Positions 27,601-40,615 of a DNA stretch of 64,000 bases are shown here, piece by piece. Position numbers and translations under genes: made by a program. The number at the start of each line of letters is the position of its first letter. Positions within the stretch are counted from its first letter, which is position 1. Source of the stretch: Brachionus manjavacas (lineage: Eukaryota; Rotifera; Eurotatoria; Ploima; Brachionidae). Where the stretch lies: assembly GCA_019054805.1 (NCBI GenBank), contig JAHQIY010000054.1, positions 1-64,000 of the forward strand, written 5' to 3'. A model generated the notes under the pieces. It was not told the DNA's origin. It saw only the letters and a list, made by a program, of their open reading frames with translations, and ran no database searches.

Positions 27601-30600
27601 ATAACTTGTATGAGAGAAGTGAAATTGGTTTCCCATATTTTATTTAAAAGCCTGATTTTAGTCTTGAGCTTAATTATGTAACTAAAAGTAAACAAAAATC
27701 AGGCTTTTGATTAGGAAATGGGGGAACAATTTCATAACTTGTATGAGAGAAGTTAAATTGGTTTCCCATATTTTATTTAAAAGCCTGATTTTTGTCTTGA
27801 GCTTAATTAAGTAACTAAAAGGAAACTAAAATCAGGCTTTTGATTAGGAAATGGGAGAACAATTTCATAACTTGTATGAGAGAAGTGAAATTGGTTTCCC
27901 ATATTTTATTTAAAAGCCTGATTTAAGTCTTGAGCTTAATTATGTAACTAAAAGGAAACAAAAATCAGTCTTTTGATTAGGAAATGGTAAAAAAAATTTC
28001 ATAACTTGAATGAGAGAAGTGAAATTGGTTTCCCATATTTTATTTAAAAGCCTGATTTAAGTCTTGAGCTTAATTATGTAACTAAAAGGAAACAAAAATC
28101 AGTCTTTTGATTAGGAAATGGTAAAAAAAATTTCATAACTTGAATGAGAGAAGTGAAATTGGTTTCCCATATTTTATTTATAAGCCTGATTTTAGTCTTG
28201 AGCTTAATTAAGTAACTAAAAGGAAACAAAAATCAGGCTTTTGATTAGGAAAAGGTAAAAACAATTTCATAACTTGTATGAGAGAAGTGAAATTGGTTTC
28301 CCATATTTTATTTAAAAGCCTGATTTTAGTCTTGAGCTTAATTAAGTAACTAAAAGGAAACTAAAATCAGGCTTTTGATTAGGAAATGGGGGAACAAAAA
28401 CAATTTTATAACTTGTATGAGAGAAGTGAAATTGGTTTCCCATATTTTATTTAAAAGCCTGATTTTAGTCTTGAGCTTAATTAAGTAACTAAAAGGAAAC
28501 TAAAATCAGGCTTTTGATTAGGAAATGGGCGAACAATTTCATAACTTGTTTGAGAGAAGTGAAATTGGTTTCCCATATTTTATTTAAAAGCATGATTTTA
28601 GTCTTGAGCTTAATTATGTAACTAAAAGGAAACTAAAATCAGTCTTTTGATTAGGAAATGGTAAAAAAATTTCATAACTTGTATGAGAGAAGTGAAATTG
28701 GTTTCCCATATTTTATTTAAAAGCCTGATTTAAGTCTTGAGCTTAATTATGTAACTAAAAGGAAACAAAAATCAGGCTTTTGATTAGGAAATGGGGGAAC
28801 AATTTCATAACTTGAATGAGAGAAGTGAAATTGGTTTCCCATATTTTATTTAAAAGCCTGCTTTTAGTCTTGAGCTTAATTAAGTAACTAAAAGGAAACT
28901 AAAATAAGGCTTTTGATTAGGAAATGGGAGAACAATTTCATAACTTGTATGAGAGAAGTGAAATTGGTTTCCCATATTTAATTTTAAAGCCTGATTTTAG
29001 TCTTGAGCTTAATTAAGCAACTAAAAGGAAACTAAAATCAGGCTTTTGATTAGGAAATGGGAGAACAATTTCATAACTTGTATGAGAGAAGTGAAATTGG
29101 TTTCCCATATTTTAATTAAAGCTTGATTTTAGTCTTGAGTTTAATTAAGTTACTAAAAGGAAACAAAAATCAGGCTTTTGATTAGGAAATGGGAGAACAA
29201 TTTCATAACTTGTATGAGAGAAGTGAAATTGGTTTCCCATATTTTATTTAAAAGCCTGAATTTAGTCTTGAGTTTAATTAAGTTACTAAAAGGAAACAAA
29301 AATCAGGCTTTTGATTAGGAAATGGGAGAACAATTTCATAACTTGTATTAGAGAAGTGAAATTGGTTTCCCATATTTTATTTAATAGCCTGATTATTGTC
29401 TTGAGCTAAATTAAGTAACTAAAAGGAAACTAAAATCAGGCTTATTATTAGGAAATGGGAGTACAATTTCATAACTTGTATGAGAGAAGTTAAATTGGTT
29501 TCCCATATTTTATTTAAAAGCCTGATTTAAGTCTTGAGCTTAATTATGTAACTAAAAGTAAACAAAAATCAGGCTTTTGATTAGGAAATGGGAGAACAAT
29601 TTCATAACTTGTATGAGAGAAGTGAAATTGGTTTCCCATATTTAATTTTAAAGCCTGATTTTAGTCTTGAGCTTAATTAAGCAACTAAAAGGAAACTAAA
29701 ATCAGGCTTTTGATTAGGAAATGGGGGAACAATTTCATAACTTGAATGAGAGAAGTGAAATTGGTTTTCCATATCTAATTCAAAAGCCTGATTTTAGTCT
29801 TGATCTAAATTAAGTAACTAAAAGGAAACAAAAATCAGGCTTTTGATTAGGAAATGGGAGAACAATTTCATAACTTGTATGAGAGAAGTGAAATTGGTTT
29901 CCCATATTTTATTTAAAAGCCTGATTATTGTCTTGAGCTTAATTAAGTAACTAAAAGGAAACTAAAATCAGGCTTTTGATTAGGAAATGGTAAAAACAAT
30001 TTCATAACTTGTATGAGAGAAGTGAAATTGGTTTCCCATATTTTTTTTTTAAAAGCCTGCTTTTTGTCTTGAGCTTAATTATGTAACTAAAAGGAAACTA
30101 AAATCAGGCTTTTGATTAGGAAATGGTAAAAACAATTTCATAACTTGTATGAGAGAAGTGAAATTGGTTTCCCATATTTTTTTTTTAAAAGCCTGCTTTT
30201 TGTCTTGAGCTTAATTATGTAACTAAAAGGAAACTAAAATCAGGCTTTTGATTAGGAAATGGGGGAACAATTTCATAACTTGAATGAGAGAAGTGAAATT
30301 GGTTTCCCATATTTTTTTTTTAAAAGCCTGCTTTTTGTCTTGAGCTTAATTATGTAACTAAAAGGAAACTAAAATCAGGCTTTTGATTAGGAAATGGGGG
30401 AACAATTTCATAACTTGAATGAGAGAAGTGAAATTGGTTTCCCATATTATATTTAAAAGCCTGATTTCAGTTTTGGGCAAATTTAAGAATAATAACCATA
30501 AATTAAAATCAGGCCTTTGAGTAAGATTTGGAAAAACAATTTCATCACTTGTATCAGAGAAGTGAAATTGGTTTTCCATATCTAATTCAAAAGCCTGATT

Positions 30601-33600
30601 TTAGTCTTGAGCTTAATTATGTAACTAAAAGGAAACTAAAATCAGGCTTTTGATTAGGAAATGGGAGAACAATTTCATAACTTGAATGAGAGAAGTGAAA
30701 TTGGTTTTCAATATCTAATTCAAAAGCCTGATTTTAGTCTTGAGCTTAATTAAGTAACTAAAAGGAAACTAAAATCAGGCTTTTGATTAGGAAATGGGGG
30801 AACAAAAACAATTTTATAACTTGTATGAGAGAAGTGAAATTGGTTTCCCATATTTTATTTAAAAGCCTGATTTTAGTCTTGAGCTTAATTAAGTAACTAA
30901 AAGGAAACTAAAATCAGGCTTTTGATTAGGAAATGGGCGAACAATTTCATAACTTGTTTGAGAGAAGTGAAATTGGTTTCCCATATTTTATTTAAAAGCA
31001 TGCTTTTAGTCTTGAGCTTAATTATGTAACTAAAAGGAAACTAAAATCAGTCTTTTGATTAGGAAATGGTAAAAAAAATTTCATAACTTGTATGAGAGAA
31101 GTGAAATTGGTTTCCCATATTTTATTTAAAAGCCTGATTTAAGTTTTGAGCTTAATTAATGTAACTAAAAGGAAACAAAAATCAGGCTTTTGATTAGGAA
31201 ATGGGAGAACAATTTCATAACTTGAATGAGAGAAGTGAAATTGGTTTCCCATATTTTATTTAAAAGCCTGATTTTAGTCTTGAGCTTAATTAATTAACTA
31301 AAAGGAAACTAAAATAAGGCTTTTGATTAGGAAATGGGAGAACAATTTCATAACTTGTATGAGAGAAGTGAAATTGGTTTCCCATATTTTATTTATAAGC
31401 CTGATTTTAGTCTTGAGCTTAATTAAGTAACTAAAAGGAAACAAAAATCAGGCTTTTGATTAGGAAAAGGTAAAAACAATTTCATAACTTGTATGAGAGA
31501 AGTGAAATTGGTTTCCCATATTTTATTTAAAAGCCTGATTTTAGTCTTGAGCTTAATTAAGTAACTAAAAGGAAACTAAAATCAGGCTTTTGATTAGGAA
31601 ATGGGGGAACAAAAACAATTTTATAACTTGTATGAGAGAAGTGAAATTGGTTTCCCATATTTTATTTAAAAGCCTGATTTTAGTCTTGAGCTTAATTAAG
31701 TAACTAAAAGGAAACTAAAATCAGGCTTATTATTAGGAAATGGGAGAACAATTTCATAACTGTATGAGAGAAGTGAAATTTGTTTCCCATATTTTATTTA
31801 AAAGCCTGATTTTTGTCTTGAGCTTAATTATGTAACTAAAAGGAAACTAAAATCAGTCTTTTGATTAGGAAATGGTAAAAAAAATTTCATAACTTGTATG
31901 AGAGAAGTGAAATTGGTTTCCCATATTTTATTTATAAGCCTGATTTTAGTCTTGAGCTTAATTAAGTAACTAAAAGGAAACAAAAATCAGGCTTTTGATT
32001 AGGAAAAGGGCGAACAATTTCATAACTTGTTTGAGAGAAGTGAAATTGGTTTCCCATATTTTATTTAATAGCCTGATTTTAGTCTTGAAATTAATTAAGT
32101 AACTAAAAGGAAACTAAAATCAGGCTTTTGATTAGGAAAAGGTAAAAACAATTTCATAACTTGTATGAGAGAAGTGAAATTGGTTTCCCATATTTTATTT
32201 AATAGCCTGATTATTGTCTTGAGCTAAATTAAGTAACTAAAAGGAAACTAAAATCAGGCTTATTATTAGCAAATGGGAGTACAATTTCATAACTTGTATG
32301 AGAGAAGTGAAATTGGTTTCCCATATTTTATTTAAAAGCCTGATTTTAGTCTTGAGCTTAATTAAGTAACTAAAAGGAAACTAAAATCAGGCTTTTGATT
32401 AGGAAATGGGAGAACAATTTCATAACTTGTATGGGAGAAGTGAAATTGGTTTCCCATATTTTATTTATAAGCCTGATTTTAGTCTTGAGCTTAATTAAGT
32501 AACTAAAAGGAAACAAAAAATCAGGCTTTTGATTAGGAAAAGGTAAAAACAATTTCATAACTTGTATGAGAGAAGTGAAATTGGTTTCCCATATTTTATT
32601 TAAAAGCCTGATTTTAGTCTTGAGCTTAATTAAGTAACTAAAAGGAAACTAAAATCAGGCTTTTGATTAGGAAATGGGCGAACAATTTTATAACTTGTAA
32701 GAGAGAAGTGAAATTGGTTTCCCATATTTTATTTATAAGCCTGATTTTAGTCTTGAGCTTAATTAAGTAACTAAAAGGAAACAAAAATCAGGCTTTTGAT
32801 TAGGAAAAGGGCGAACAATTTCATAACTTGTTTGAGAGAAGTGAAATTGGTTTCCCATATTTTATTTAAAAGCATGCTTTTAGTCTTGAGCTTAATTATG
32901 AAACTAAAAGGAAACTAAAATCAGTCTTTTGATTAGGAAATGGTAAAAAAATTTCATAACTTGTATGAGAGAAGTGAAATTGGTTTCCCATATTTTATTT
33001 AAAAGCCTGATTTAAGTCTTGAGCTTAATTATGTAACTAAAAGGAAACAAAAATCAGGCTTTTGATTAGGAAATGGGGGAACAATTTCATAACTTGAATG
33101 AGAGAAGTGAAATTGGTTTCCCATATTTTATTTAAAAGCCTGATTTTAGTCTTGAGCTTAATTAATTAACTAAAAGGAAACTAAAATAAGGCTTTTGATT
33201 AGGAAATGGGAGAACAATTTCATAACTTGTATGAGAGAAGTGAAATTGGTTTCCCATATTTTATTTAAAAGCCTGCTTTTAGTCTTGAGCTTAATTAATT
33301 AACTAAAAGGAAACTAAAATCAGGCTTTTGATTAGGAAATGGGAGAACAATTTCATAACTTGTTTGAGAGAAGTGAAATTGGTTTCCCATATTTTATTTA
33401 AAGCCTGATTTTAGTCTTGAGCTTAATTAAGTAACTAAAAGGAAACTAAAATCAGGCTTATTATTAGGAAATGGGCGAACAATTTTATAACTTGTAAGAG
33501 AGAAGTGAAATTGGTTTCCCATATTTTATTTATAAGCCTGATTTTAGTCTTGAGCTTAATTAAGTAACTAAAAGGAAACAAAAATCAGGCTTTTGATTAG

Positions 33601-36600
33601 GAAATGGGGGAACAATTTCATAACTTGTATGAGAGAAGTGAAATTGGTTTCCCATATTTTATTTAAAAGCCTGCTTTTAGTCTTGAGCTTAATTAATTAA
33701 CTAAAAGGAAACTAAAATCAGGCTTATTATTAGGAAATGGGAGTACAATTTCATAACTTGTATGAGAGAAGTTAAATTGGTTTCCCATATTTTATTTAAA
33801 AGCCTGATTTAAGTCTTGAGCTTAATTATGTAACTAAAAGGAAACAAAAATCAGGCTTTTGATTAGGAAATGGGGGAACAATTTCATAACTTGAATGAGA
33901 GAAGTGAAATTGGTTTCCCATATTTTATTTAAAAGCCTGATTTTAGTCTTGAGCTTAATTAAGTAACTAAAAGGAAACTAAAATCAGGCTTTTGATTAGG
34001 AAATGGGGGAACAATTTCATAACTTGAATGAGAGAAGTGAAATTAGTTTTCCATATCTAATTCAAAAGCCTGATTTTAGTCTTGATCTAAATTAAGTAAC
34101 TAAAAGGAAACAAAAATCAGGCTTTTGATTAGGAAATGGGAGAACAATTTCATAACTTGTATGAGAGAAGTGAAATTGGTTTCCCATATTTTATTTAAAA
34201 GCCTGATTATTGTCTTGAGCTTAATTAAGTAACTAAAAGTAAACAAAAATCAGGCTTTTGATTAGGAAATGGGGGAACAATTTCATAACTTGTATGAGAG
34301 AAGTTAAATTGGTTTCCCATATTTTATTTAAAAGCCTGATTTTTGTCTTGAGCTTAATTAAGTAACTAAAAGGAAACTAAAATCAGGCTTTTGATTAGGA
34401 AATGGTAAAAACAATTTCATAACTTGAATGAGAGAAGTGAAATTGGTTTCCCATATTTTATTTAAAAGCCTGATTTTAGTCTTGAGCTTAATTATGTAAC
34501 TAAAAGGAAACTAAAATCAGGCTTTTGATTAGGAAATGGGGGAACAATTTCATAACTTGAATGAGAGAACTGAAATTGGTTTCCCATATTATATTTAAAA
34601 GCCTGATTTCAGTTTTGGGCAAATTTAAGAATAATAATAAGGAAATTAAAATCAGGCCTTTGATTAAGAAAAACAATTTCATCACTTGTATCAGAGAAGT
34701 GAAATTGGTTTTCCATATCTAATTCAAAAGCCTGATTTTAGTCTTGAGCTTAATTATGTAACTAAAAGGAAACTAAAATCAGGCTTTTGATTAGGAAATG
34801 GGAGAACAATTTCATAACTTGAATGAGAGAAGTGAAATTGGTTTTCAATATCTAATTCAAAAGCCTGATTTTAGTCTTGAGCTTAATTAAGTAACTAAAA
34901 GAGAACTAAAATCAGGCTTTTGATTAGGAAATGGGCGAACAATTTCATAACTTGTAAGAGAGAAGTGAAATTGGTTTCCCATATTTTATTTAAAAGCCTG
35001 CTTTTAGTCTTGAGCTTAATAATGTAAATAAAAGGAAACAAAAATCAGGCTTTGATTAGGAAATGGGAGAACAATTTCATAACTTGTATGAGAGAAGTGA
35101 AATTGGTTTCCCATATTTAATTTATAAGCCTGATTTTAGTTTTGAGCTTAATTAAGTAACTAAAAGGAATCAAAAATCAGGCTTTTGATTAGGAAATGGC
35201 AGAACAATTTCATAACTTGTAAGTGAGAAGTGAAATTGGTTTCCCATATTTTATTTAAAAGCCTGATTTTAGTCTTGAGCTTAATTAAGTAACTAAAAGT
35301 AAACAAAAATCAGGCTTTGATTAGGAAATGGGGGAACAATTTCATAACTTGAATGAGAGAAGTGAAATTGGTTTTCCATATCTAATTCAAAAGCCTGATT
35401 TTAGTCTTGATCTAAATTAAGTAACTAAAAGGAAACAAAAATCAGGCTTTTGATTAGGAAATGGGAGAACAATTTCATAACTTGTATGAGAGAAGTGAAA
35501 TTGGTTTCCCATATTTTATTTAAAAGCCTGATTATTGTCTTGAGCTTAATTAAGTAACTAAAAGTAAACAAAAATCAGGCTTTTGATTAGGAAATGGGGG
35601 AACAATTTCATAACTTGTATGAGAGAAGTTAAATTGGTTTCCCATATTTTATTTAAAAGCCTGATTTTTGTCTTGAGCTTAATTAAGTAACTAAAAGGAA
35701 ACTAAAATCAGGCTTTTGATTAGGAAATGGTAAAAACAATTTCATAACTTGTATGAGAGAAGTGAAATTGGTTTCCCATATTTTTTTTTTAAAAGCCTGC
35801 TTTTTGTCTTGAGCTTAATTATGTAACTAAAAGGAAACTAAAATCAGGCTTTTGATTAGGAAATGGGAGAACAATTTCATAACTTGAATGAGAGAAGTGA
35901 AATTGGTTTTCAATATCTAATTCAGAAGCCTGATTTTAGTCTTGAGCTTAATTAAGTAACTAAAAGAGAACTAAAATCAGGCTTTTGATTAGGAAATGGG
36001 CGAACAATTTCATAACTTGTAAGAGAGAAGTGAAATTGGTTTCCCATATTTTATTTAAAAGCCTGCTTTTAGTCTTGAGCTTAATTAAGTAACTAAAAGG
36101 AAACAAAAATCAGGCTTTGATCAGGAAATGGGAGAACAATTTCATAACTTGTATGAGAGAAGTGAAATTGGTTTCCCATATTTAATTTATAAGCCTGATT
36201 TTAGTCTTGAGCTTAATTTAGTAACTAAAAGGAATCAAAAATCAGGCTTTTGATTAGGAAATGGCAGAACAATTTCATAACTTGTAAGTGAGAAGTGAAA
36301 TTGGTTTCCCATATTTTATTTAAAAGCCTGATTTCAGTCTTGAGCTTAATTAAGTTACTAAAAGGAAACAAAAATCAGGCTTTTCATTAGGAAATGGGAG
36401 AACAATTTCATAATTTGGATAAGAGAAGTGAAATTGGTTTTCCATTTCTAATTCAAAAGCCTGATTTTAGTCTTGAGTTTAATTAAGTAACTAAAAGGAA
36501 AAAAAAATCAGGCTTTTGATTAGGAAATGGTAAAGACAATTTCATAACTTGTATGAGAGAAGTGAAATTGGTTTTCCATTTTTAATTTATAAGCCTGATT

Positions 36601-37239
36601 TTAGTCTTGAGCTTAATTAAGTAACTAAAAGGAAACTAAAATCAGGCTTTTAATTAGGAAATGGGCGAACAATTTCATAACTTGTATGAGAGAAGTGAAA
36701 TTGGTTTCCCATATTTTATTTAAAAGCCTGCTTTTAGTCTTGAGCTTAATAATGTAAATAAAAGGAAACTAAAATCAGGCTTTTGATTAGGAAATGGGAG
36801 AACAATTTTATAACTTGTATGAGAGAAGTGAAATTGGTTTCCCATATTTTATTTAAAAGCCTGCTTTTAGTCTTGAGCTTAATTATGTAACTAAAAGGAA
36901 ACTAAAATCAGGCTTTTGATTAGGAAATGGGAGAACAATTTCATAACTTGTATGAGAGAAGTGAAATTGGTTTCCCATATTTTATTTAAAAGCCTGATTT
37001 TAGTCTTGAGCTTAATTAAGTAACTAAAAGGAAACTAAAATCAGGCTTTTGATTAGGAAATGGGCGAACAATTTTATAACTTGTAAGAGAGAAGTGAAAT
37101 TGGTTTCCCATATTTTATTTATAAGCCTGATTTTAGTCTTGAAATTAATTAAGTAACTAAAAGGAAACTAAAATCAGGCTTTTGATTAGGAAATGAGAGA
37201 ACAATTTCATAACTTGGATGAGAGAAGTGAAATTGGTTT

Positions 37240-38257
37240 TCCATATTTTATTCAAAAGCCTGATTTCAGTTTTGGACAAATTTAAGCATAAAAACCATAA
37301 ATTAAAATCAGGCCTTTGAGTAAGGTCTGGAAAAACAATTTAATAACTTGAATGAGAGAAGTGATCATTTCCTAATCAAAAGCCTGATATATATCTAAAG
37401 TTCATTCAAGTACCTAAAAGCACAAAAAAATAAGGCTTTTGAATAAGACATGGTAAAAACAATTTCATAACTTGTATGAGAGAAGTGAAATTGGTTTCCC
37501 ATATTTTATTTAAAATCCTGATTTTAGTCTTGAGCTTAATTAAGTAACTAAAAGGAAACTAAAATCAGTCTTTTGATTAGGAAATGGTAAAAAAAATTTC
37601 ATAACTTGTATGAGAGAAGTGAAATTGGTTTCCCATATTTTATTTAAAAGCCTGATTTAAGTCTTGAGCTTAATTATGTAACTAAAAGGAAACAAAAATC
37701 AGGCTTTTGATTAGGAAATGGGGGAACAATTTCATAACTTGTATGAGAGATGTGAAAATGGTTTTCATTTTTGTTTCAAAAGCCTGATTTTAAGTCTTGA
37801 GCTTAATTAAGTAACTAAAAGGAAACTAAAATCAGGCTTTTGATTAGGAAATGGGAAAAAAACAATTTCATAACTTGTATGAGAGAAGTGAAAGGTTTTC
37901 CATATTTTATTTAAAAGCCTGATTTTCTTGAGCTTAATTATGTAACTAAAAGGAAACAAAAATCAGGCTTTTGATTAGGAAATGGGGGAACAATTTCATA
38001 ACTTGTATGAGAGATGTGAAAATGGTTTTCATTTTTGTTTCAAAAGCCTGATTTTTATCTAAAGTTCATTCAAGTACCTAAAAGCACAAAAAAATAAGGC
38101 TTTTGAATAAGACATGGTAAAAACAATTTCATAACTTGTATGAGAGAAGTGAAATTGGTTTCCCATATTTTATTTAAAAGCCTGATTTTAGTCTTGAGCT
38201 TAATTAAGTAACTAAAAGGAAACAAAAATCAGGCTTTTGATTAGGCTTTTGATAAGA
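37240..38257. repeat. Diverged right edge of the satellite array
   Basis: Monomers here are less regular than inside the array. They include a type B variant at 37,272, an inverted patch at 37,366-37,387, and linkers such as 'ttcattcaagtacctaaaagcac' shared by 37,400 and 38,060. Some units are shortened. The last unit is cut at 'caggcttttgattaggcttttgataag', after which non-repetitive sequence begins. Decayed edges are usual for satellites, where exchange homogenises the interior. Confidence 0.85.
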
Positions 38258-38321
38258 GTGAATCTTTGTATCCGGAAAATTTTTTATCTCCTTATTTTAT
38301 TTATCTTTAATTTTTTAATAG

Positions 38322-39167
38322 ATGTCAAATCATGATCTGGATAAGGAACGAATTAAAAACTGTTTCCTTAAATGCAAAAAGTTGATAGGAAATAAGCTTG
38401 GCATTGAGAACATTGATGAAATCAACGAATATTGCACTAGGAAGTTTTACATTTAATTAAAAGAATTTTTTTGTAATTTTTTTAAATTTATTAATTAAGT
38501 CAATAATATTGAACTTCCAGGCTTTCAAATGGATGATTCAATAAATTCAAGAAATATTGTCGGCTTTGATATCTTTCAAAGCATCTTCATCATAAAACAA
38601 AATGATAAAACGGAAGATGAAAGAAATCGATTAGAATTGCAAATAAAAATGTCAAATCGAGTATCACAATATCAAAACTAAGTGAATTTCAAGGCAAAGA
38701 TGAAAAAGATAAGCAACCCGAGATTATTGTCTCGCCAGAAGAAATTTCAAAAGAAACGACATCTGAAATAAAAGTAATGCTTTAATAAATTTTAAATATA
38801 AATGAACTTTAAATATTTTTAGGAAATTCCCGAATTTGTCAACCCAGACGATATTTATTTCGACTTTGATGAAATTTTGGACACGAGGGTCTGAAAAAAT
38901 AAGCGTCAGGCAAAAATTAAGTGGTCCAAACTCGGCGGAATCGATTTCAAAACGTATTATTTATTTTAACTAAAAAAAAATTTCGTTTTTAGTTTTATAA
39001 TTCTTTTTCAATAGTACTTGGGAGAATTTTTCAATGATCCTGGCTTTCAAAATGAAAGACCTGAGAGACCAGCAATAGAAGATAGTGCAATTGTCCATAT
39101 TTCTGACATGCAAAGTCAGAAAGGAACTTTGAATGAATTCAAAAAAAGGCGAAAATACAAATTTTAA
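38322..39167 (+). pseudogene. Unknown multi-exon gene, apparently damaged
   Basis: Coding-looking pieces are separated by T-rich introns. The first starts at ATG 38,322 just after a 'ttttttaatag' acceptor-like end and runs to about 38,443 or 38,456. A second lies at about 38,500-38,770, the third from 38,823 (after 'tttttag'), and the last from 39,015 (after 'caatag') to the stop near 39,167. The intron between the last two (gtattattt...caatag, 38,960-39,014) is about 55 bp. Protein pieces are acidic and lysine-rich (for example VNPDDIYFDFDEIL and YLGEFFNDPGFQNERPERP). The pieces do not join cleanly: at least two frame changes are needed, near 38,650 and 38,890. I do not recognise the family. 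It lies directly beside the satellite and could be the start of the gene cluster that follows. Confidence 0.4.
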
Positions 39168-39832
39168 ATGAATAGATTTTATTTTTAGTTTTATTTTAAA
39201 ATAAAATATTGATCATGAATCGTCATCTTCTAGAATTTTCTTCTTTCGCTTTCACTTTTAACTTATAAGTCTTCAATTGCCTCAATTTTCATTATAAAAG
39301 AATTTTTTAATCTTTAATGCTTAAAGCAACCATAAAGGTGTTGATAAAAATGAAAAAATTCCATTTACAACAAAAAAACCAAGAAATTAGGTATTTTTTT
39401 TATTCAAAAATTTTTAAAATGAAATTTTAAAAATTTTAAAACATAATTAATCACATTTTGAATCAACTCTAGAATGAAAGCGTTGTGAGTTATAAAAAAT
39501 AGATCAGGCAGACCAGAAGAAAAAAAAATGGTTTATTTTTCTATTATAATTTTTATTACCAATAAATTATTAAAAAAAAAAAAAATAATTAAATATTTTA
39601 AATTGAATCTTTTTCATTTTTTTAAAGAATTTTTAAAGGAATTATTTTCTTTAAATTTTCAATAAATAATTCAAAAAGCTCATAAATAAGCTTCTTTTAT
39701 AATTTTATTTTACTTCTTTTTAATTAGAGTTCCCTCTTAGAGACGAAATAAATTTTGTTGTTTTTGAATTTAATATATTAAATTATTAATTATTCTACTT
39801 TATTTTTAGAAAATTAGAAATTTAAACCGAAA
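39168..39832. other. A+T-rich spacer
   Basis: Mostly A and T runs with no convincing coding signal. It contains the first copy of a 41-bp direct repeat (39,614-39,654) whose second copy precedes the transposase region. Confidence 0.6.
39614..39654 (+). repeat. 41-bp direct repeat, copy 1
   Basis: The tract starts tcatttttttaaagaattt and ends attttctttaa. It recurs at 40,519-40,559 with a single G/A difference, 905 bp downstream. Copy 1 lies 179 bp upstream of the JAMM-like ATG and copy 2 lies 57 bp upstream of the ATG at 40,616. Confidence 0.85.
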
Positions 39833-40205
39833 ATGTCCATCCATATATCTAATATAATAAATGATCCACAAACAATGCATTTATCCTATGAAATGGGTGG
39901 TGTTTTCGAATTAGATACAGGAAATATCACCAATATTCAAAACGGAAGGCCAGAAACACTGTTCCTGGAATCAATTCCAATATTTCCTATATCCGATGAA
40001 CTAATTTCATGGCATACGCATCCAATTTCGTCGAATATCAGGAAAAATAAATATCAAGGACAGTTTGACGAAAATGAAATTAAAAATTCATTTTGACGCA
40101 TTTCCATCGCCAATCGATATTGAAAACTTACTGAAAGCAGCCTTTCATTATGAAGCTGACACTCAGGAAATTATCTTTTCTGAACAAGACAACTTAATAA
40201 TTTAA
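39833..40205 (+). pseudogene. JAMM/MPN-type metalloprotease remnant (one frameshift)
   Basis: JAMM proteases remove ubiquitin-like modifiers (or act in their bacterial and viral counterparts) using a zinc bound by a Glu, an HxH pair and a Ser-x-x-Asp motif. From ATG 39,833 the protein shows an early YEMGGVF segment (candidate catalytic Glu at residue 20) and WHTHP near residue 61 (the HxH pair). After a frame change at a T-run near 40,094 it continues with PSPIDI (Ser-x-x-Asp) and ends at about 40,205. All JAMM ligands are therefore present in order, but the frame is broken once. The total of about 120 residues fits a minimal stand-alone JAMM domain. The single-base break could be a true lesion or a sequencing indel. 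A family assignment beyond JAMM/MPN is not possible here. Confidence 0.6.
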
Positions 40206-40233
40206 ACATTTATTTTTTCCAATCAACAATTGA

Positions 40234-40416
40234 ATGAAATATAAAAAAAAAGAAATAGTAGAAGATATAAACGATATTTGTGATGTTATGTCGTATATTT
40301 CAGTGTCTTCTCATAATTGCAAAAGCATTTCAGTGGAGAATATAGTCGAAAACTATCTAGCAGATTTCGAAAATTCTAACATAAATATTTTAAAATTAAG
40401 CATTTTTTTAAACTAA
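40234..40416 (+). CDS. Small hypothetical protein, 60 aa
   Basis: This reading frame starts 28 bp after the JAMM remnant. It is lysine- and glutamate-rich at the start (MKYKKKEIVEDINDICDV) and otherwise Ser/Asn/Ile-rich, with two cysteines. It has no recognisable domain. The composition resembles the neighbouring coding pieces rather than the spacer, but a chance frame in A+T-rich DNA cannot be excluded. Confidence 0.25.
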   Translation: MKYKKKEIVEDINDICDVMSYISVSSHNCKSISVENIVENYLADFENSNINILKLSIFLN

Positions 40417-40518
40417 TATTAACTTTAATAAATTGATTTAATAAAAATTTTGTTTATACCCAACCCTGAACAAATTTTATTGATGATTCATTTTAAATAA
40501 AATATTTCAAAATCTTGT

Positions 40519-40559
40519 TCATTTTTTTAAAGAATTTTTAAAGAAATTATTTTCTTTAA
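40519..40559 (+). repeat. 41-bp direct repeat, copy 2
   Basis: Second copy of the tract at 39,614-39,654 (40 of 41 bases equal). Together the copies bracket the JAMM-like gene and the following small ORF. They could be a shared upstream regulatory segment or the trace of a segmental duplication. Confidence 0.85.
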
Positions 40560-40615
40560 GGCAAACTCTTTACATCTGAAAATTAAAAAAAATTTATATT
40601 TTAGTATTTATTAAA

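Larger units (their letters stand above)
1..38257. repeat. Tandem satellite array, 132-133 bp monomer
   Basis: About 290 head-to-tail copies fill this interval and run off the left edge of the window. A typical monomer begins caggcttttgattagg, continues through aacaatttcataacttg and gtgaaattggtttcccat, and ends near gtaactaaaaggaaac. Period measured between successive copies is 132 or 133 bp; length variation sits mainly in the A-run after 'ctaaaagg'. Most neighbouring copies differ at only a few positions, and no transposon insertion interrupts the array. Short reading frames occur on both strands, but they follow from the 132 bp period being divisible by three and from the palindromic monomer, so I call no gene here. 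Known roles of such arrays (centromeric or other heterochromatin) are possible but not shown; I see no CENP-B box. Confidence 0.98.

Noticed and set aside
1246..34685. Many 60-92 codon open frames on both strands of the satellite with similar peptides (e.g. MKLFSHFLIKSLI, NNFITCMREVKLV)
   Set aside because: They recur with the monomer, arise because 132 bp is a multiple of three and the unit is palindromic, show no start context or conservation beyond the DNA repeat, and occur on both strands.
1..38257. CRISPR-like array
   Set aside because: There are no unique spacers; the whole 132-133 bp unit is repeated and the genome is eukaryotic.
1..38257. CENP-B box as proof of a centromere
   Set aside because: No match to the CENP-B box pattern was found, so a centromere role stays a hypothesis.
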